From positions 1 through 29,581 of the forward strand of contig MDVR01000121.1 of NCBI GenBank assembly GCA_001940725.1: a stretch of DNA of 29,581 nucleotides, written 5' to 3'. A model generated the notes under the pieces. That model saw only the letters and a program-made list of their open reading frames with translations. It searched no databases and was not told the origin of the DNA. The stretch is from Candidatus Heimdallarchaeota archaeon LC_2 (GTDB lineage Archaea > Asgardarchaeota > Heimdallarchaeia > Heimdallarchaeales > Kariarchaeaceae). The position numbers and the translations under genes were made by a program. Positions 17,467-25,912 of this stretch are shown piece after piece; position 1 is the first letter of the stretch, and each line of letters opens with the position of its first letter.

Positions 17467-17861
17467 ACTTGTTATTATAGAACGTAAGTGAATCACTAGT
17501 GTAAATGCTAAGTTAAATCATCACCTCGTTAAGTAAACTAGATACCAAATTGTGGTTTGAAAGGATAAAGTTCAAAGCCTGCAAGTCTTCACCCATTTCT
17601 AATCTCTAATTTTGCCCTTCTCTTTTTCACCCATTTCCACACCTCTCTGAACCATGAAATCAGAGGTAATTTTTGTAGAATGTTCCTCACTATATTTAAT
17701 TCACCATTTTCAAAGATTACCTATTAAATTAGAGCGCCATAGAGCTAATTAAGTATGTACACGAGTGATCCATAAACGTTATAGAAGTAATTCAGTTTTA
17801 GCTATCTCTGTAAGTATAGATTATATAATTCAAATATATCACTAGTATTGAGATTCAACAA
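17467..17861. other. Spacer before radA with direct repeat and hairpin
   Basis: This 395-bp spacer contains a 12-bp direct repeat TTCACCCATTTC at 17588-17599 and 17626-17637 (period 38), inside an unusually pyrimidine-rich tract. A hairpin with a T-run follows directly. TATATAATT at about 17822-17830 is a plausible radA TATA box. No protein frame is convincing. The segment 17560-17675 could be a small RNA. Confidence 0.45.
17641..17675 (+). terminator. Hairpin plus T-run, candidate terminator
   Basis: ACCTCT (17641-17646) pairs with AGAGGT (17662-17667) and is followed by AATTTTT. This could end the transcript from the dCTP deaminase-family gene or that of a small RNA in this spacer. Confidence 0.4.
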
Positions 17862-18911
17862 ATGACCTCAAAAAAGAATATGTTCCAAGAATACATAAGA
17901 TCTAATGACAATGAAACTGAAGGAACAGATTCATCTGACTCTATTAAAAAAGAAGATTTAGTGGTCGAACTAACCCCTGAAGATCAAAATAACAAGCCCC
18001 AAATTATGAAGGATGAAGTTAATTCTGTAAATAAAAATGAAAACCATTCTAATCCCACCATCGAAATAAGTCAAGAGCAAGATTCCGATAATAGTTTTTC
18101 CAAAAACAGAATTGATATTGAGTTCCAAACAGCTGCAAGTTTGCTCAAAGAACGAAATCAAATGATAAAAATCCCCACAGGTTGTAAGGCATTTGACAAA
18201 ATTATAGGCGGAGGTATTGAACCAAGAAGTATAACAGAATTTTATGGTGCTTATACTACTGGCAAAACTCAAATGTCAATTCAACTCGCATTCAACACTG
18301 CACTACCAAGCAAATTGGGAGGATTAAATGGTGACGTTGTTTACATCGATAGTGAAGGATCGTTTAGACCAGAGCGAATAATTCAGATGGCAAATGAATT
18401 CGATATTGATCCGAAAATAATATTAGATAAAATCCTAATTGGGAGAGCACATAATTCAGACATTCAGATGACTTTAGTGGATAATGTTCTCGAACTTTCT
18501 GAAAGTAAAAACATCAAATTACTTGTTGTTGACAGCCTAACAGCAGCATTCAGAGCTGAATATATAGGGAAGGGGGCATTAGTGGATAGACAACAAAAAT
18601 TGAATAAACATATGAGACAATTATCTAGAGTTGCAGATATTTTGAACATTGCAGTGGTTGTAACAAATCAAGTATCTGCCGTAATTGACGGATTTGAAAA
18701 TACAGTAATTCCAGTAGGAGGAAATATTATTGCACATGGATCAACTCACCGTTTACATTTCAAAAAATCACCGAAACGACCTCAAATTCGAGTTGTAGAT
18801 TTAGTTGCAAGTCCATCGTACCCAGAAGCTTCGGCAGCGTTCGAAATTGCGCAATCAGGAATTCGTGATGTTAATTTTAGTAGTTTTGTTCCAAGAGATG
18901 AAAATAACTGA
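17862..18911 (+). CDS. radA: DNA repair and recombination protein RadA, without the usual N-terminal HhH domain
   Basis: The 349-residue recombinase forms filaments on single-stranded DNA and catalyses strand exchange. The ATPase core has Walker A GAYTTGKT (129-136), DSEGSFRPER, Walker B LLVVDS (220-225), EYIGKGALVDRQQKL and TNQVSA, then PVGGNIIAHGSTHRL, all typical of RadA/Rad51. FQTA at 88-91 is the FxxA polymerisation motif. The ~80 residues before it should be a helix-hairpin-helix domain but are instead acidic and low in complexity (Asn, Asp, Glu, Ser), so that domain appears absent. The Walker A is also off-consensus (usually GEFGSGKT). The uridine-kinase-like gene follows 49 nt later. 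Confidence 0.92.
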   Translation: MTSKKNMFQEYIRSNDNETEGTDSSDSIKKEDLVVELTPEDQNNKPQIMKDEVNSVNKNENHSNPTIEISQEQDSDNSFSKNRIDIEFQTAASLLKERNQMIKIPTGCKAFDKIIGGGIEPRSITEFYGAYTTGKTQMSIQLAFNTALPSKLGGLNGDVVYIDSEGSFRPERIIQMANEFDIDPKIILDKILIGRAHNSDIQMTLVDNVLELSESKNIKLLVVDSLTAAFRAEYIGKGALVDRQQKLNKHMRQLSRVADILNIAVVVTNQVSAVIDGFENTVIPVGGNIIAHGSTHRLHFKKSPKRPQIRVVDLVASPSYPEASAAFEIAQSGIRDVNFSSFVPRDENN

Positions 18912-18960
18912 ATGTCGAAACAAGACTTAATACGTTTGACAAATAATGATTGTATGAGAA

Positions 18961-19578
18961 ATGAAAACTTTCATCCTTGCAATCACTGGACCAACAAACG
19001 CTGGAAAATCTTATTTCACTGAGAAATTAGAAAAATATGCTTTTCAGAAAGGAGTAAAGACTATTTCTATTTCTACTGACGAATTTTATCGAGACCTTTC
19101 TCACCTAACCCTCAACAAAAGGAATAAAGTGAACTACGACCATCCTGATTCAATTGACAGTGAGGAATTTATCGATGCTTGTAAAAAAATATCTGAAGGA
19201 AACGAAATTGATATTCCAATCTATGATTTCTCTGTCCACAATAGAAAAGAAACAAAACGTACAATTGAGAAAATTGATTTATTAATTGTTGAAGGTATTT
19301 TCACGCTTGCATTTCCTAAGGCAAATAAATTTTATTCTCTTAGGATATACATTGATATGGACAATGATGTCAGGGTAATTAGAAGAATTCAGAGAGATAT
19401 GGAAAACCGAGGTCGAACTCTGGATTCAGTTATTACTCAATATATGGAGACTGTCAAACCCACGCAACAAGATTTTGTGCAGCGAGATATAGAAAAAGTT
19501 GATATTATTCTTAAAGGAGATAAAGATCATCAAATTATTCGAGAAATGATTGTTGCCTTGATTCTTGAGAATAAATAG
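18961..19578 (+). CDS. Uridine kinase-like P-loop NTPase
   Basis: The 205-residue protein has the Walker A loop GPTNAGKS (10-17), a DEFYRDL segment, NYDHPDSID, IPIYDFSVHNR and VEGIFTL. These are hallmarks of the uridine kinase/phosphoribulokinase family, which phosphorylates nucleosides or related sugars. RRIQRDMENRGR resembles the Arg-rich lid. Uridine/cytidine is the likely substrate, but archaeal members are often only family-level assignments. The short gap after radA suggests one transcript. Confidence 0.85.
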   Translation: MKTFILAITGPTNAGKSYFTEKLEKYAFQKGVKTISISTDEFYRDLSHLTLNKRNKVNYDHPDSIDSEEFIDACKKISEGNEIDIPIYDFSVHNRKETKRTIEKIDLLIVEGIFTLAFPKANKFYSLRIYIDMDNDVRVIRRIQRDMENRGRTLDSVITQYMETVKPTQQDFVQRDIEKVDIILKGDKDHQIIREMIVALILENK

Positions 19579-19604
19579 AATACAGTTCTCAGTATTTTTT
19601 AATT

Positions 19605-20927
19605 TTATAATAGAGAGAAATAATTTTCAATTTCCCAATTGCTTACAGAGATATTATATGATTCCCATTCACGTTTTTTGGCTTCTAGATATACATCAAA
19701 AATATGCGCTCCTAACGCTTCTCTGGCAATTTTACTTTTTTCCATCTCCATTACCGCTTCACTCAAGGTCCCAGGTAAGGTATCAAGATCTTTATTCTTC
19801 AAATATGTATTTCCTAAAGTAGCTGGGGGTGGAGTTTTCTGGTTTTTAATTCCATCAAGTCCAGCCAAAGCCATTGCAGAAAATGCCAAGTATGGATTAG
19901 TAGAGGGATCTGGACATCGAAGTTCAATTCGAGTAGCTTTATTTTCTGTACCTTTTTTGGCTCTTGGAATCCTTACCAATGCAGATCGATTTTTTGGTCC
20001 CCAACAAACGTAAACAGGTGCTTCATAACCCACTACTAATCTTTTATAAGAATTAACAGTTGGAGATAAAATTGCAGAAATACCCTTAATGTGTTCCAAA
20101 ATTCCTGCTATAAACTGATTTGCAGTCTCAGACAGGAAATATTCACCATCCGGATCGTAAAAAGAATTTTTTCCAGACTTATCTCGCAAACTCATGTGTG
20201 TGTGCATACCAGAACCATTATCACCAGAAATAGGTTTTGGCATAAAGGATGCATAAACATTATTTCTAGCTGCGGCCTGTTTTAGAGCAAATTTATAAAT
20301 TTGTACTGAATCAGCCATTTCAAGTGCATCTTTATAGGTGAAATTTATTTCATGTTGACCTGCTGCAACTTCATGATGAGCCATTTCCACATCAAGAATC
20401 CCATGAACTGCCTCTGTAACCATGTCTCGGATTTTTTCACCTCCGTCAAAAGGTGCTAAATCGAAGTAACCCCCAGAATCACTTGGTTCTAATATTGGTT
20501 TTCCATTGGAGTCTCTTTTAAATAAGAAAAATTCGATTTCTGGGGCCGTGTCCATTTCAAATCCTGCTTGCTTCACCTTCATCAGTGTATTTTGCAAAGC
20601 ATATCTTGGATCACCTTTAAATGGTTCACCATCAGGATGTAAGATGTTACAAATCATATTACCAGTTTTAAATGAACCTGATGACCATGGTAAAACATAC
20701 CATGTACTAGAATCAGGTTGTAATAACATATCTGATTCTGAAATTCTCATAAAACCCTTGATTGATGATCCATCAAACCATACTCCATCTATAAGAACCT
20801 CTTCAAGCCTGTCGATTGGTATAGTAGTTTGTTTGAGCACTCCAAAAATATCTGTAAATTGTAAACTAATATTTTTTATATTATGCGCATCCACTTGAGC
20901 AAAAATTTGATCTTTAGTTAGGGCCAT
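19605..20927 (-). CDS. glnA: Glutamine synthetase, type I
   Basis: The 440-residue enzyme makes glutamine from glutamate and ammonia. It shows the GS beta-grasp start (KNISLQFTDIFGVLKQ), the metal/Glu motifs TAPEIEFFLF and HHEVAAGQHEINF, GSGMHTHMSL and the ATP-binding KNRSALVRIPRA. In place of the adenylylated-Tyr motif of GSI-beta the C-terminal part has PGTLSEAVMEMEKS, so it is the GSI-alpha kind without that control. The in-frame ATG at 20948 lies only 6 nt from the TATA box. The ATG at 20927 is about 30 nt from it and is the better start. It is divergent from the 21196 operon. Confidence 0.95.
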   Translation of the reverse strand: MALTKDQIFAQVDAHNIKNISLQFTDIFGVLKQTTIPIDRLEEVLIDGVWFDGSSIKGFMRISESDMLLQPDSSTWYVLPWSSGSFKTGNMICNILHPDGEPFKGDPRYALQNTLMKVKQAGFEMDTAPEIEFFLFKRDSNGKPILEPSDSGGYFDLAPFDGGEKIRDMVTEAVHGILDVEMAHHEVAAGQHEINFTYKDALEMADSVQIYKFALKQAAARNNVYASFMPKPISGDNGSGMHTHMSLRDKSGKNSFYDPDGEYFLSETANQFIAGILEHIKGISAILSPTVNSYKRLVVGYEAPVYVCWGPKNRSALVRIPRAKKGTENKATRIELRCPDPSTNPYLAFSAMALAGLDGIKNQKTPPPATLGNTYLKNKDLDTLPGTLSEAVMEMEKSKIAREALGAHIFDVYLEAKKREWESYNISVSNWEIENYFSLL

Positions 20928-20953
20928 CGAATATTGTAACTGATACATTAAAA

Positions 20954-20961
20954 GTTATAAA
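20954..20961 (-). promoter_or_regulatory. TATA box of glnA
   Basis: On the minus strand TTTATAAC at 20954-20961 would set transcription about five nt before the ATG at 20927. This supports the shorter glutamine synthetase start. Confidence 0.5.
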
Positions 20962-21093
20962 TCTTTAGAATATATTTGTGAAACATAGGTGAACATTGAA
21001 AATTTTCCATCATAGTTCCAATTATTAAAAATTATTTCCTCAAATAATATAAGCGACTATGCATATATTAAAAAACTAACACAAGTATATGAC

Positions 21094-21105
21094 TGCGCAC
21101 ATATA
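21094..21105. promoter_or_regulatory. Distal TGCGCACATAT repeat, candidate operator
   Basis: TGCGCACATATA at 21094-21105 repeats 11 bases of the promoter-proximal copy at 21156, 62 bp away and in the same orientation. It contains the palindrome TGCGCA and lies between the divergent glnA and the two-gene operon. Confidence 0.55.
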
Positions 21106-21155
21106 ATATAAAAAAGCCACTACAAAAACCACAAACAGACAACTAGATAAATGAA

Positions 21156-21179
21156 TGCGCACATATTTATAAATGCGCA
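21156..21179 (+). promoter_or_regulatory. Promoter of the 21196 operon: TATA box flanked by TGCGCA sites
   Basis: ATTTATAAAT (21165-21174) is a TATA box centred 26 nt before the ATG at 21196, predicting a leaderless mRNA. It is bracketed by TGCGCA palindromes at 21156-21161 and 21174-21179. A protein bound there would block TBP, so this looks like an autoregulated promoter. Confidence 0.62.
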
Positions 21180-21195
21180 GGCAATTAAACCAACT

Positions 21196-21609
21196 ATGGG
21201 TCGAAGGCCAATGGGTAGAAAATATGCAAAACATATTAGTATTCAGGTTAAAGAAGAACATAATGAAGATTTGAAATTACTCGCCTCAAAGCTTTCTAAT
21301 TCATCATCCCCACCAAATGGAAAACTCTGGACAATCCGTGATATTATTCTTACACTCCTTTATACTCAATTTAATAACTCCACTAATTGGTTTGTTAAAA
21401 ATCATTTTGAAAAATTATCAGAATCTGATTTAATAAAAATCAGAAAAAATATTTTTGGAGATAATAAAATCGATTATGTACCAAAAAATTCAATGTCTAA
21501 ACCTAAAAAAATTAAAAAACAAAAGGAAAAACTAAAATTAAAACTTAACCCGAAGTATGCAAATTATCAACAAAAAATGGCAAAAATTAGACAGGAGGAC
21601 CTAAATTGA
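21196..21609 (+). CDS. Small basic protein, possible ribbon-helix-helix DNA-binding regulator
   Basis: The 137-residue protein begins MGRRPMGRKY and has a short beta segment KHISIQVKEE, a helix (HNEDLKLLASKLS), a loop with Ser/Pro, and a second helix (TIRDIILTLLYTQF). This is the beta-alpha-alpha order of ribbon-helix-helix proteins with a longer loop. The C-terminal third is very Lys-rich. The start is chosen because a TATA box lies 26 nt upstream. Earlier in-frame ATGs (21151) lie upstream of or within the promoter. The next gene overlaps by four nt, so the two are translated together. The assignment to RHH is by shape only. Confidence 0.6.
   Translation: MGRRPMGRKYAKHISIQVKEEHNEDLKLLASKLSNSSSPPNGKLWTIRDIILTLLYTQFNNSTNWFVKNHFEKLSESDLIKIRKNIFGDNKIDYVPKNSMSKPKKIKKQKEKLKLKLNPKYANYQQKMAKIRQEDLN
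21593..21598 (+). promoter_or_regulatory. Shine-Dalgarno AGGAGG deciding the TTG start at 21606
   Basis: A full AGGAGG lies inside the end of the upstream gene, seven nt before TTG at 21606. It shows that the second gene of the operon starts at TTG and is translated from the same mRNA. Confidence 0.65.
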
Positions 21610-22505
21610 GTTCAACATATACTGTGCAATTTGTCACAAACTACCTTACTAATTTTTTTGATGAAGCCAGCGAGGATCAAATTAAATCTGTTGTCGAGAA
21701 GACAGATTCAGCAATTATTCAGGTTATTGAAACTTTAATCGATAATGATATTTCATTTCAAGAAATCCTAGAAATAACAACCAGAAAGATTGAAAAGCTT
21801 GAAGATGATATTAGTAAAAAGGATAAGGAATTAAGAAAATTGGAACTTAAATCACCAAGCAAGACAACAATAGATAGATTGCCTATTAAACATGACACTT
21901 CGTCAAACTATATGGTTTTGGAAAAGCTAAAAACACTAAAATCTGCCACCTATAATGCAAAATTATTCCCGATTTGTCTTGAGATATTCAAACGATATTT
22001 TACTCTAAATCAACCCACTCCTCTTAAACAAATTCATAAAGAGTTTGGCCAGGATAGAGTGATCACCTCATTCAAACTACAAAAAAGTTTTAAGAGTTCT
22101 TCTATATCAAAATTACTAAATGAGCTATTTATTATTGAATCTAAGAATGGAGAGCTAATGGCAACACCTTCTGCAACCGGTATGTCTGTTTATCAATTAA
22201 GTCTGGAATACTATTCAGATAAATCTATATTTCAAAGATTTGATGATCTACTTTTAAAAGGAAAATTGGCTGATTCAAAGAAATTACTAATTAAACAGAT
22301 CTGTGAAAGCCAAACATCATTTACTAATAATACTACTGATAAAATTCTCATGGCTAGTTTCTGTGGAATACACAAAGATAATATCTCTAAATATTTAGTT
22401 CAATTAGTAAAATTCGGTTTGATTAATAGGGTACCTGTTGAATATTCTAATAATCTCTTTACTTACCATTGCTTTAATGATTCTATTATTGAAAAACTGA
22501 AATAA
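21606..22505 (+). CDS. Coiled-coil / winged-helix-like protein of unknown function
   Basis: The 299-residue product is not one I recognise. Residues ~1-50 are helical, ~52-82 form a highly charged coiled coil (ITTRKIEKLEDDISKKDKELRKLELKS), and the rest alternates helices with features of winged-helix domains: FKSSSISKLLNELFIIESKNGELMATPSATGMSVYQLS, and later a second unit GIHKDNISKYLVQLVKFGLINRVPVEYSN. Two winged-helix units and a coiled coil suggest a DNA-binding dimer. It overlaps the candidate RHH gene by four nt with TTG as start. Both are probably one regulatory or DNA-organising unit. Confidence 0.68.
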   Translation: MSSTYTVQFVTNYLTNFFDEASEDQIKSVVEKTDSAIIQVIETLIDNDISFQEILEITTRKIEKLEDDISKKDKELRKLELKSPSKTTIDRLPIKHDTSSNYMVLEKLKTLKSATYNAKLFPICLEIFKRYFTLNQPTPLKQIHKEFGQDRVITSFKLQKSFKSSSISKLLNELFIIESKNGELMATPSATGMSVYQLSLEYYSDKSIFQRFDDLLLKGKLADSKKLLIKQICESQTSFTNNTTDKILMASFCGIHKDNISKYLVQLVKFGLINRVPVEYSNNLFTYHCFNDSIIEKLK

Positions 22506-22520
22506 GTTAATTTTCTAATA

Positions 22521-23822
22521 TCAACTTTTCTTTACTAAAGTTTCAACAGTCTGCAAAAAGTGATCGACTTCTTCCCTCGTATTATACACGCCAATTGAGG
22601 CACGGACTGCACCAGGTCTCTTAACCTCTTTTCCTTCGATGACCTGCATCTGAGACATTATTTCTTCATTATCGAGAACATTGAGTAATCGTAGAACATA
22701 TGGATGCGCACAAAAGCACCCATTACGAGTTGCGATTCCTCCAATTTTATCAAGATCATGTGATACATCAGCATGATATTGATTTTTAATATTAAAACTT
22801 ACTACTCCAATTCTTTCCTTTAAAGGAATATCACCATAGGTTATCACACCTTCGATTTCCTGTAAACCTTTTAACATAACTTTTAATAGCTCAAGTTCAT
22901 GCTTGCGTACTTTATCGATGCCAATATTGCTTAGAAAATCCAATGAATCACCAAAAGCTATAGACCCAGCAATGTTTGGCGTACCATATGAATGCCGATC
23001 GGGTCCGGTTAGATAGAAAGCTGCATCTTCAGTTACAAGAGAAACAGTACCACCACTTGGAATATAGGGGGCTGCTTCGTCAAATATTTCAACATCACCA
23101 AGTAAAAATGAAGCTCCAAATGGAGAATAAGTTTTATGTCCAGCAGCAGCAATAAAATCCAAATGTTCAGGATGTTCAATAGGTTTAACCTCTAGGGTCT
23201 GATGTGCAAGTCTTTGAGCTGCGTCAATAAGAATCTTTGCACCTCTATCATGAGCCATTTTAGCCATTTTATGAATGGGTGGCATGTAACCGGTTACGTT
23301 TGATCCAGCTGTTACTGCTACAAGTTTAATATTGTCATTGTCAAGTTTTTTCTCATAATCATCAAGATTTAATGTACCATCTTCCAAAATATCTATATGA
23401 GGAGTTGGTCCACGACTTCTGTGTGTAAGATCGTTAGAATGATGTTCCAATAATGTCGATAACACCTTTCCACCTTTTTCAGCAAATAAGTGAGATGCCA
23501 AATCTAATGAACTTGTAGTATTTGAAGAGAAAACTACTTGATTTCCACTGTTTTTTAAATCTTTAATTCCAACAAATTTTCCTATTTTATCGGGTACTTG
23601 TTCGAACAGATCAGTTGACCAACATGATAATGAATGTTCCCCACGATGAACATTTGCATAGGTGGTTTCCATCAACTCGATATACTTATCCAATACAGGT
23701 TTTGGTGCATGAGTGCTTGCTGCATGATCCATATATACTAACTGTAGAGGTTTACTACCGTCATCATGTTTAATCATGGTTCTAGTAATTGGAAATTGTT
23801 CTCTGATTTTTTGGAAATCCAT
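22521..23822 (-). CDS. Class V aminotransferase, cysteine desulfurase (SufS-like) family
   Basis: The 433-residue PLP enzyme has the family motifs: MDHAASTHAP (31-40), NVHRGEHS, H127-H128 in the LLEHHSND segment, D200-A-A-Q203 for the pyridoxal ring, and GHK with K230 as the Schiff-base lysine. The RNGCFCAHP segment places Cys371 where SufS has its catalytic Cys (R-x-G-x-x-C), with an extra Cys at 369. It probably takes sulfur from cysteine for Fe-S cluster or thio-cofactor assembly, though class V members can act on other substrates. TTG at 23825 precedes the chosen ATG. A TATA-like CTATATTTAG lies about 25 nt upstream. Confidence 0.88.
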   Translation of the reverse strand: MDFQKIREQFPITRTMIKHDDGSKPLQLVYMDHAASTHAPKPVLDKYIELMETTYANVHRGEHSLSCWSTDLFEQVPDKIGKFVGIKDLKNSGNQVVFSSNTTSSLDLASHLFAEKGGKVLSTLLEHHSNDLTHRSRGPTPHIDILEDGTLNLDDYEKKLDNDNIKLVAVTAGSNVTGYMPPIHKMAKMAHDRGAKILIDAAQRLAHQTLEVKPIEHPEHLDFIAAAGHKTYSPFGASFLLGDVEIFDEAAPYIPSGGTVSLVTEDAAFYLTGPDRHSYGTPNIAGSIAFGDSLDFLSNIGIDKVRKHELELLKVMLKGLQEIEGVITYGDIPLKERIGVVSFNIKNQYHADVSHDLDKIGGIATRNGCFCAHPYVLRLLNVLDNEEIMSQMQVIEGKEVKRPGAVRASIGVYNTREEVDHFLQTVETLVKKS

Positions 23823-23996
23823 CAATCTTATATCTAAAAACTATCTAAATATAGATATAGAAAATATCAAGGACAAAATGGTAAATTTTATTCTTATTAT
23901 TTCGGCAATCCAATCATTATTTCCAAACTTCACTTGTCCTACCCAAAAACCATTAAATACAATATTAAACCTAATCACAATAGTCAAGTGAGTATT

Positions 23997-25025
23997 ATGG
24001 AAACAGTAAAACCATCTATAAATAATTCTATAAATTTCGGTCCTTTATTTATTGCATTGGCGGCAATGCTTTGGGCATCTGATGCTTTTGTTAGAACTGA
24101 ACTTGAACAAAAACTCTCAGCCACCCAAGTTGTGTTAATAGAACATTTATTAATCGTGATTATCATATCTCCTTTAGTTATTAGATATATTCCAAAATTG
24201 CTTGAATTAAATAGTAAAGAGATTTTTGCAATATTATTCATTGGAATTGGTGGAAGTGCACTAGCAACCATAGCATTAACAGAAGGATTCTGGGTTGGGG
24301 GAAATTTTGAATTCGTTGCAGTGGTAGTTTTTCTACAACAAACTCAACCCATTATTGCAGTAGGATTAGCACATCTTCTTCTCAAAGAAAGATTACCCAG
24401 GTCTTACTACTGGTTGGCTTTGTTATCATTCTTCGGAGTTATCCTGATAATTTTCCCAACATTGACAGGTGGGACAAACAAAATTTCTGATTTAAGTAAT
24501 ATTTTTGATAATTTACAAAAAGAGGATGGAGCAAGAGCTGCACTATATGGTTTAGCTGCAGCAATACTTTGGGGTTCATCAACAGTTTTCGGTAGATATT
24601 TGATGGAACACGGAGAGCAGAAACCAGTGTATTTCCAAATGACAGCCTACCGCTTCTTTATTGCATTCGTCTTCTTGGTAATAATCACCCCATTTTACTC
24701 TAGAGCTGATGGGTATCCTTCAACAGATACTACCCTTGAAAGTGACATTTTCATCCGTTTAGTTTATATGGCCATGGTTGTTGGTTTATTATCGCTTGTA
24801 CTTTATTATTATGGACTAAAATCCACCCATGCAAGCGTCTCCGCAATTGCTGAGCTTGGATTCCCATTTTCCTTCTATATTCTTATGCCATTACGAGATG
24901 TTGATTATCCTGAAACTATTCAGATCATCGGATCAATCATACTAGTAATTGCTGCCACTTTGATGTCATATACATACGGAAAACTAGATACTGAAAATCA
25001 AAATATCAAAGCAAATCCAAATTAA
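23997..25025 (+). CDS. EamA-family (DMT superfamily) transporter
   Basis: The 342-residue protein shows about ten TM helices arranged as two EamA repeats. The first begins FGPLFIALAAMLWASDAFV and ends near YYWLALLSFFGVILIIFP. The second begins AALYGLAAAILWGSSTVFGRYL and ends near IQIIGSIILVIAATLMSY. Such proteins export or import small metabolites, often amino acids, and the substrate is not predictable. The ATG at 23997 fits a TATA-like region about 30 nt upstream better than the TTG at 23934. Confidence 0.88.
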   Translation: METVKPSINNSINFGPLFIALAAMLWASDAFVRTELEQKLSATQVVLIEHLLIVIIISPLVIRYIPKLLELNSKEIFAILFIGIGGSALATIALTEGFWVGGNFEFVAVVVFLQQTQPIIAVGLAHLLLKERLPRSYYWLALLSFFGVILIIFPTLTGGTNKISDLSNIFDNLQKEDGARAALYGLAAAILWGSSTVFGRYLMEHGEQKPVYFQMTAYRFFIAFVFLVIITPFYSRADGYPSTDTTLESDIFIRLVYMAMVVGLLSLVLYYYGLKSTHASVSAIAELGFPFSFYILMPLRDVDYPETIQIIGSIILVIAATLMSYTYGKLDTENQNIKANPN

Positions 25026-25105
25026 TCTATTATACAGAGAAATTAACTAAATAATCTAGATATTAAAAATGAGAGTTAATAAATAATCAATAAGACGTAG
25101 TAATC

Positions 25106-25912
25106 ATGGGTATTGAACCCACTTCATTGGGAAAAAACATTCGATTGAGAAGATTAGTTGATCCTTCTGGTTTTATGTTAACTGTTCCAATGGATCACGG
25201 AATAACACTTGGTCCTGTGAAAGGTTTGAATAATATCAAACAAACAGTAAATGCAGTGTTTAATGGGGGTGCGAGTACTGTTATTGTTCAAAAAGGAATG
25301 GTTCGAACTATTTATGATAAAATACCACATGGAAAAAGCTTCATGGTTCATGTATCAGGCTCTACATCTAGATCCCCCACACCTAATCTGAAAATTCTGA
25401 CAGGTTCAGTTTCTTCAACTTTGAAGTTAGGAGCTGATGGGATTTCATGTCATGTGAATATTGGGACAGATTATGATTCTTCAATGTTATCAGACCTAAA
25501 TTACATCATTGAAGAGGCTGATGATTATAATTTACCAGTTCTAGCCATGATGTATGCCAGAGATAATGATGGTCAAGATAGTTTAGATGTTGATTCACTA
25601 GCACATATTGCAAGAATAGCTGAAGAAATAGGCTCAGATCTGGTCAAAATCAACGCAACAGAAAATGGACTAGGATTCGATGAGGTAAGTCAAGGGATAT
25701 CAATACCAATAATAGTTGCCGGAGGTGCAGTAACCTCTGATTTCAATCAATTTCTAAATACAATAAAACAATGCATTCTTGATGGAGCAAGCGGGGTGTC
25801 AATTGGTCGAAATGTTTTCCAATCTGAAGATCCAAAATTAGCAATGAAAAAGGTGTATGATGCAGTTTTATCACTGACCAAGGAGGTAGATCATGTACAA
25901 CCTCTTCATTAG
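25106..25912 (+). CDS. aroA': 2-amino-3,7-dideoxy-D-threo-hept-6-ulosonate synthase (AroA')
   Basis: The 268-residue class I aldolase-family enzyme makes ADH, the archaeal shikimate precursor that replaces DAHP. The TIM-barrel motifs PMDHGITLGP, GSTSRSPTPN, PVLAMMYARD, DLVKINATE and VAGGAV are present. Asp30, Tyr150 and Lys181 sit at the spacing I recall for the MJ0400 enzyme (Asp33, Tyr153, Lys184), with Lys181 as the Schiff base. It heads the shikimate operon, with a TATA-like TAATAAATAA about 26 nt before the ATG. The next gene overlaps by 20 nt. Confidence 0.92.
   Translation: MGIEPTSLGKNIRLRRLVDPSGFMLTVPMDHGITLGPVKGLNNIKQTVNAVFNGGASTVIVQKGMVRTIYDKIPHGKSFMVHVSGSTSRSPTPNLKILTGSVSSTLKLGADGISCHVNIGTDYDSSMLSDLNYIIEEADDYNLPVLAMMYARDNDGQDSLDVDSLAHIARIAEEIGSDLVKINATENGLGFDEVSQGISIPIIVAGGAVTSDFNQFLNTIKQCILDGASGVSIGRNVFQSEDPKLAMKKVYDAVLSLTKEVDHVQPLH

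Noticed and set aside
21151..21195. Upstream in-frame ATG of the candidate RHH protein
   Set aside because: It overlaps the TATA box and operator sites, so it would not be transcribed from the predicted promoter.
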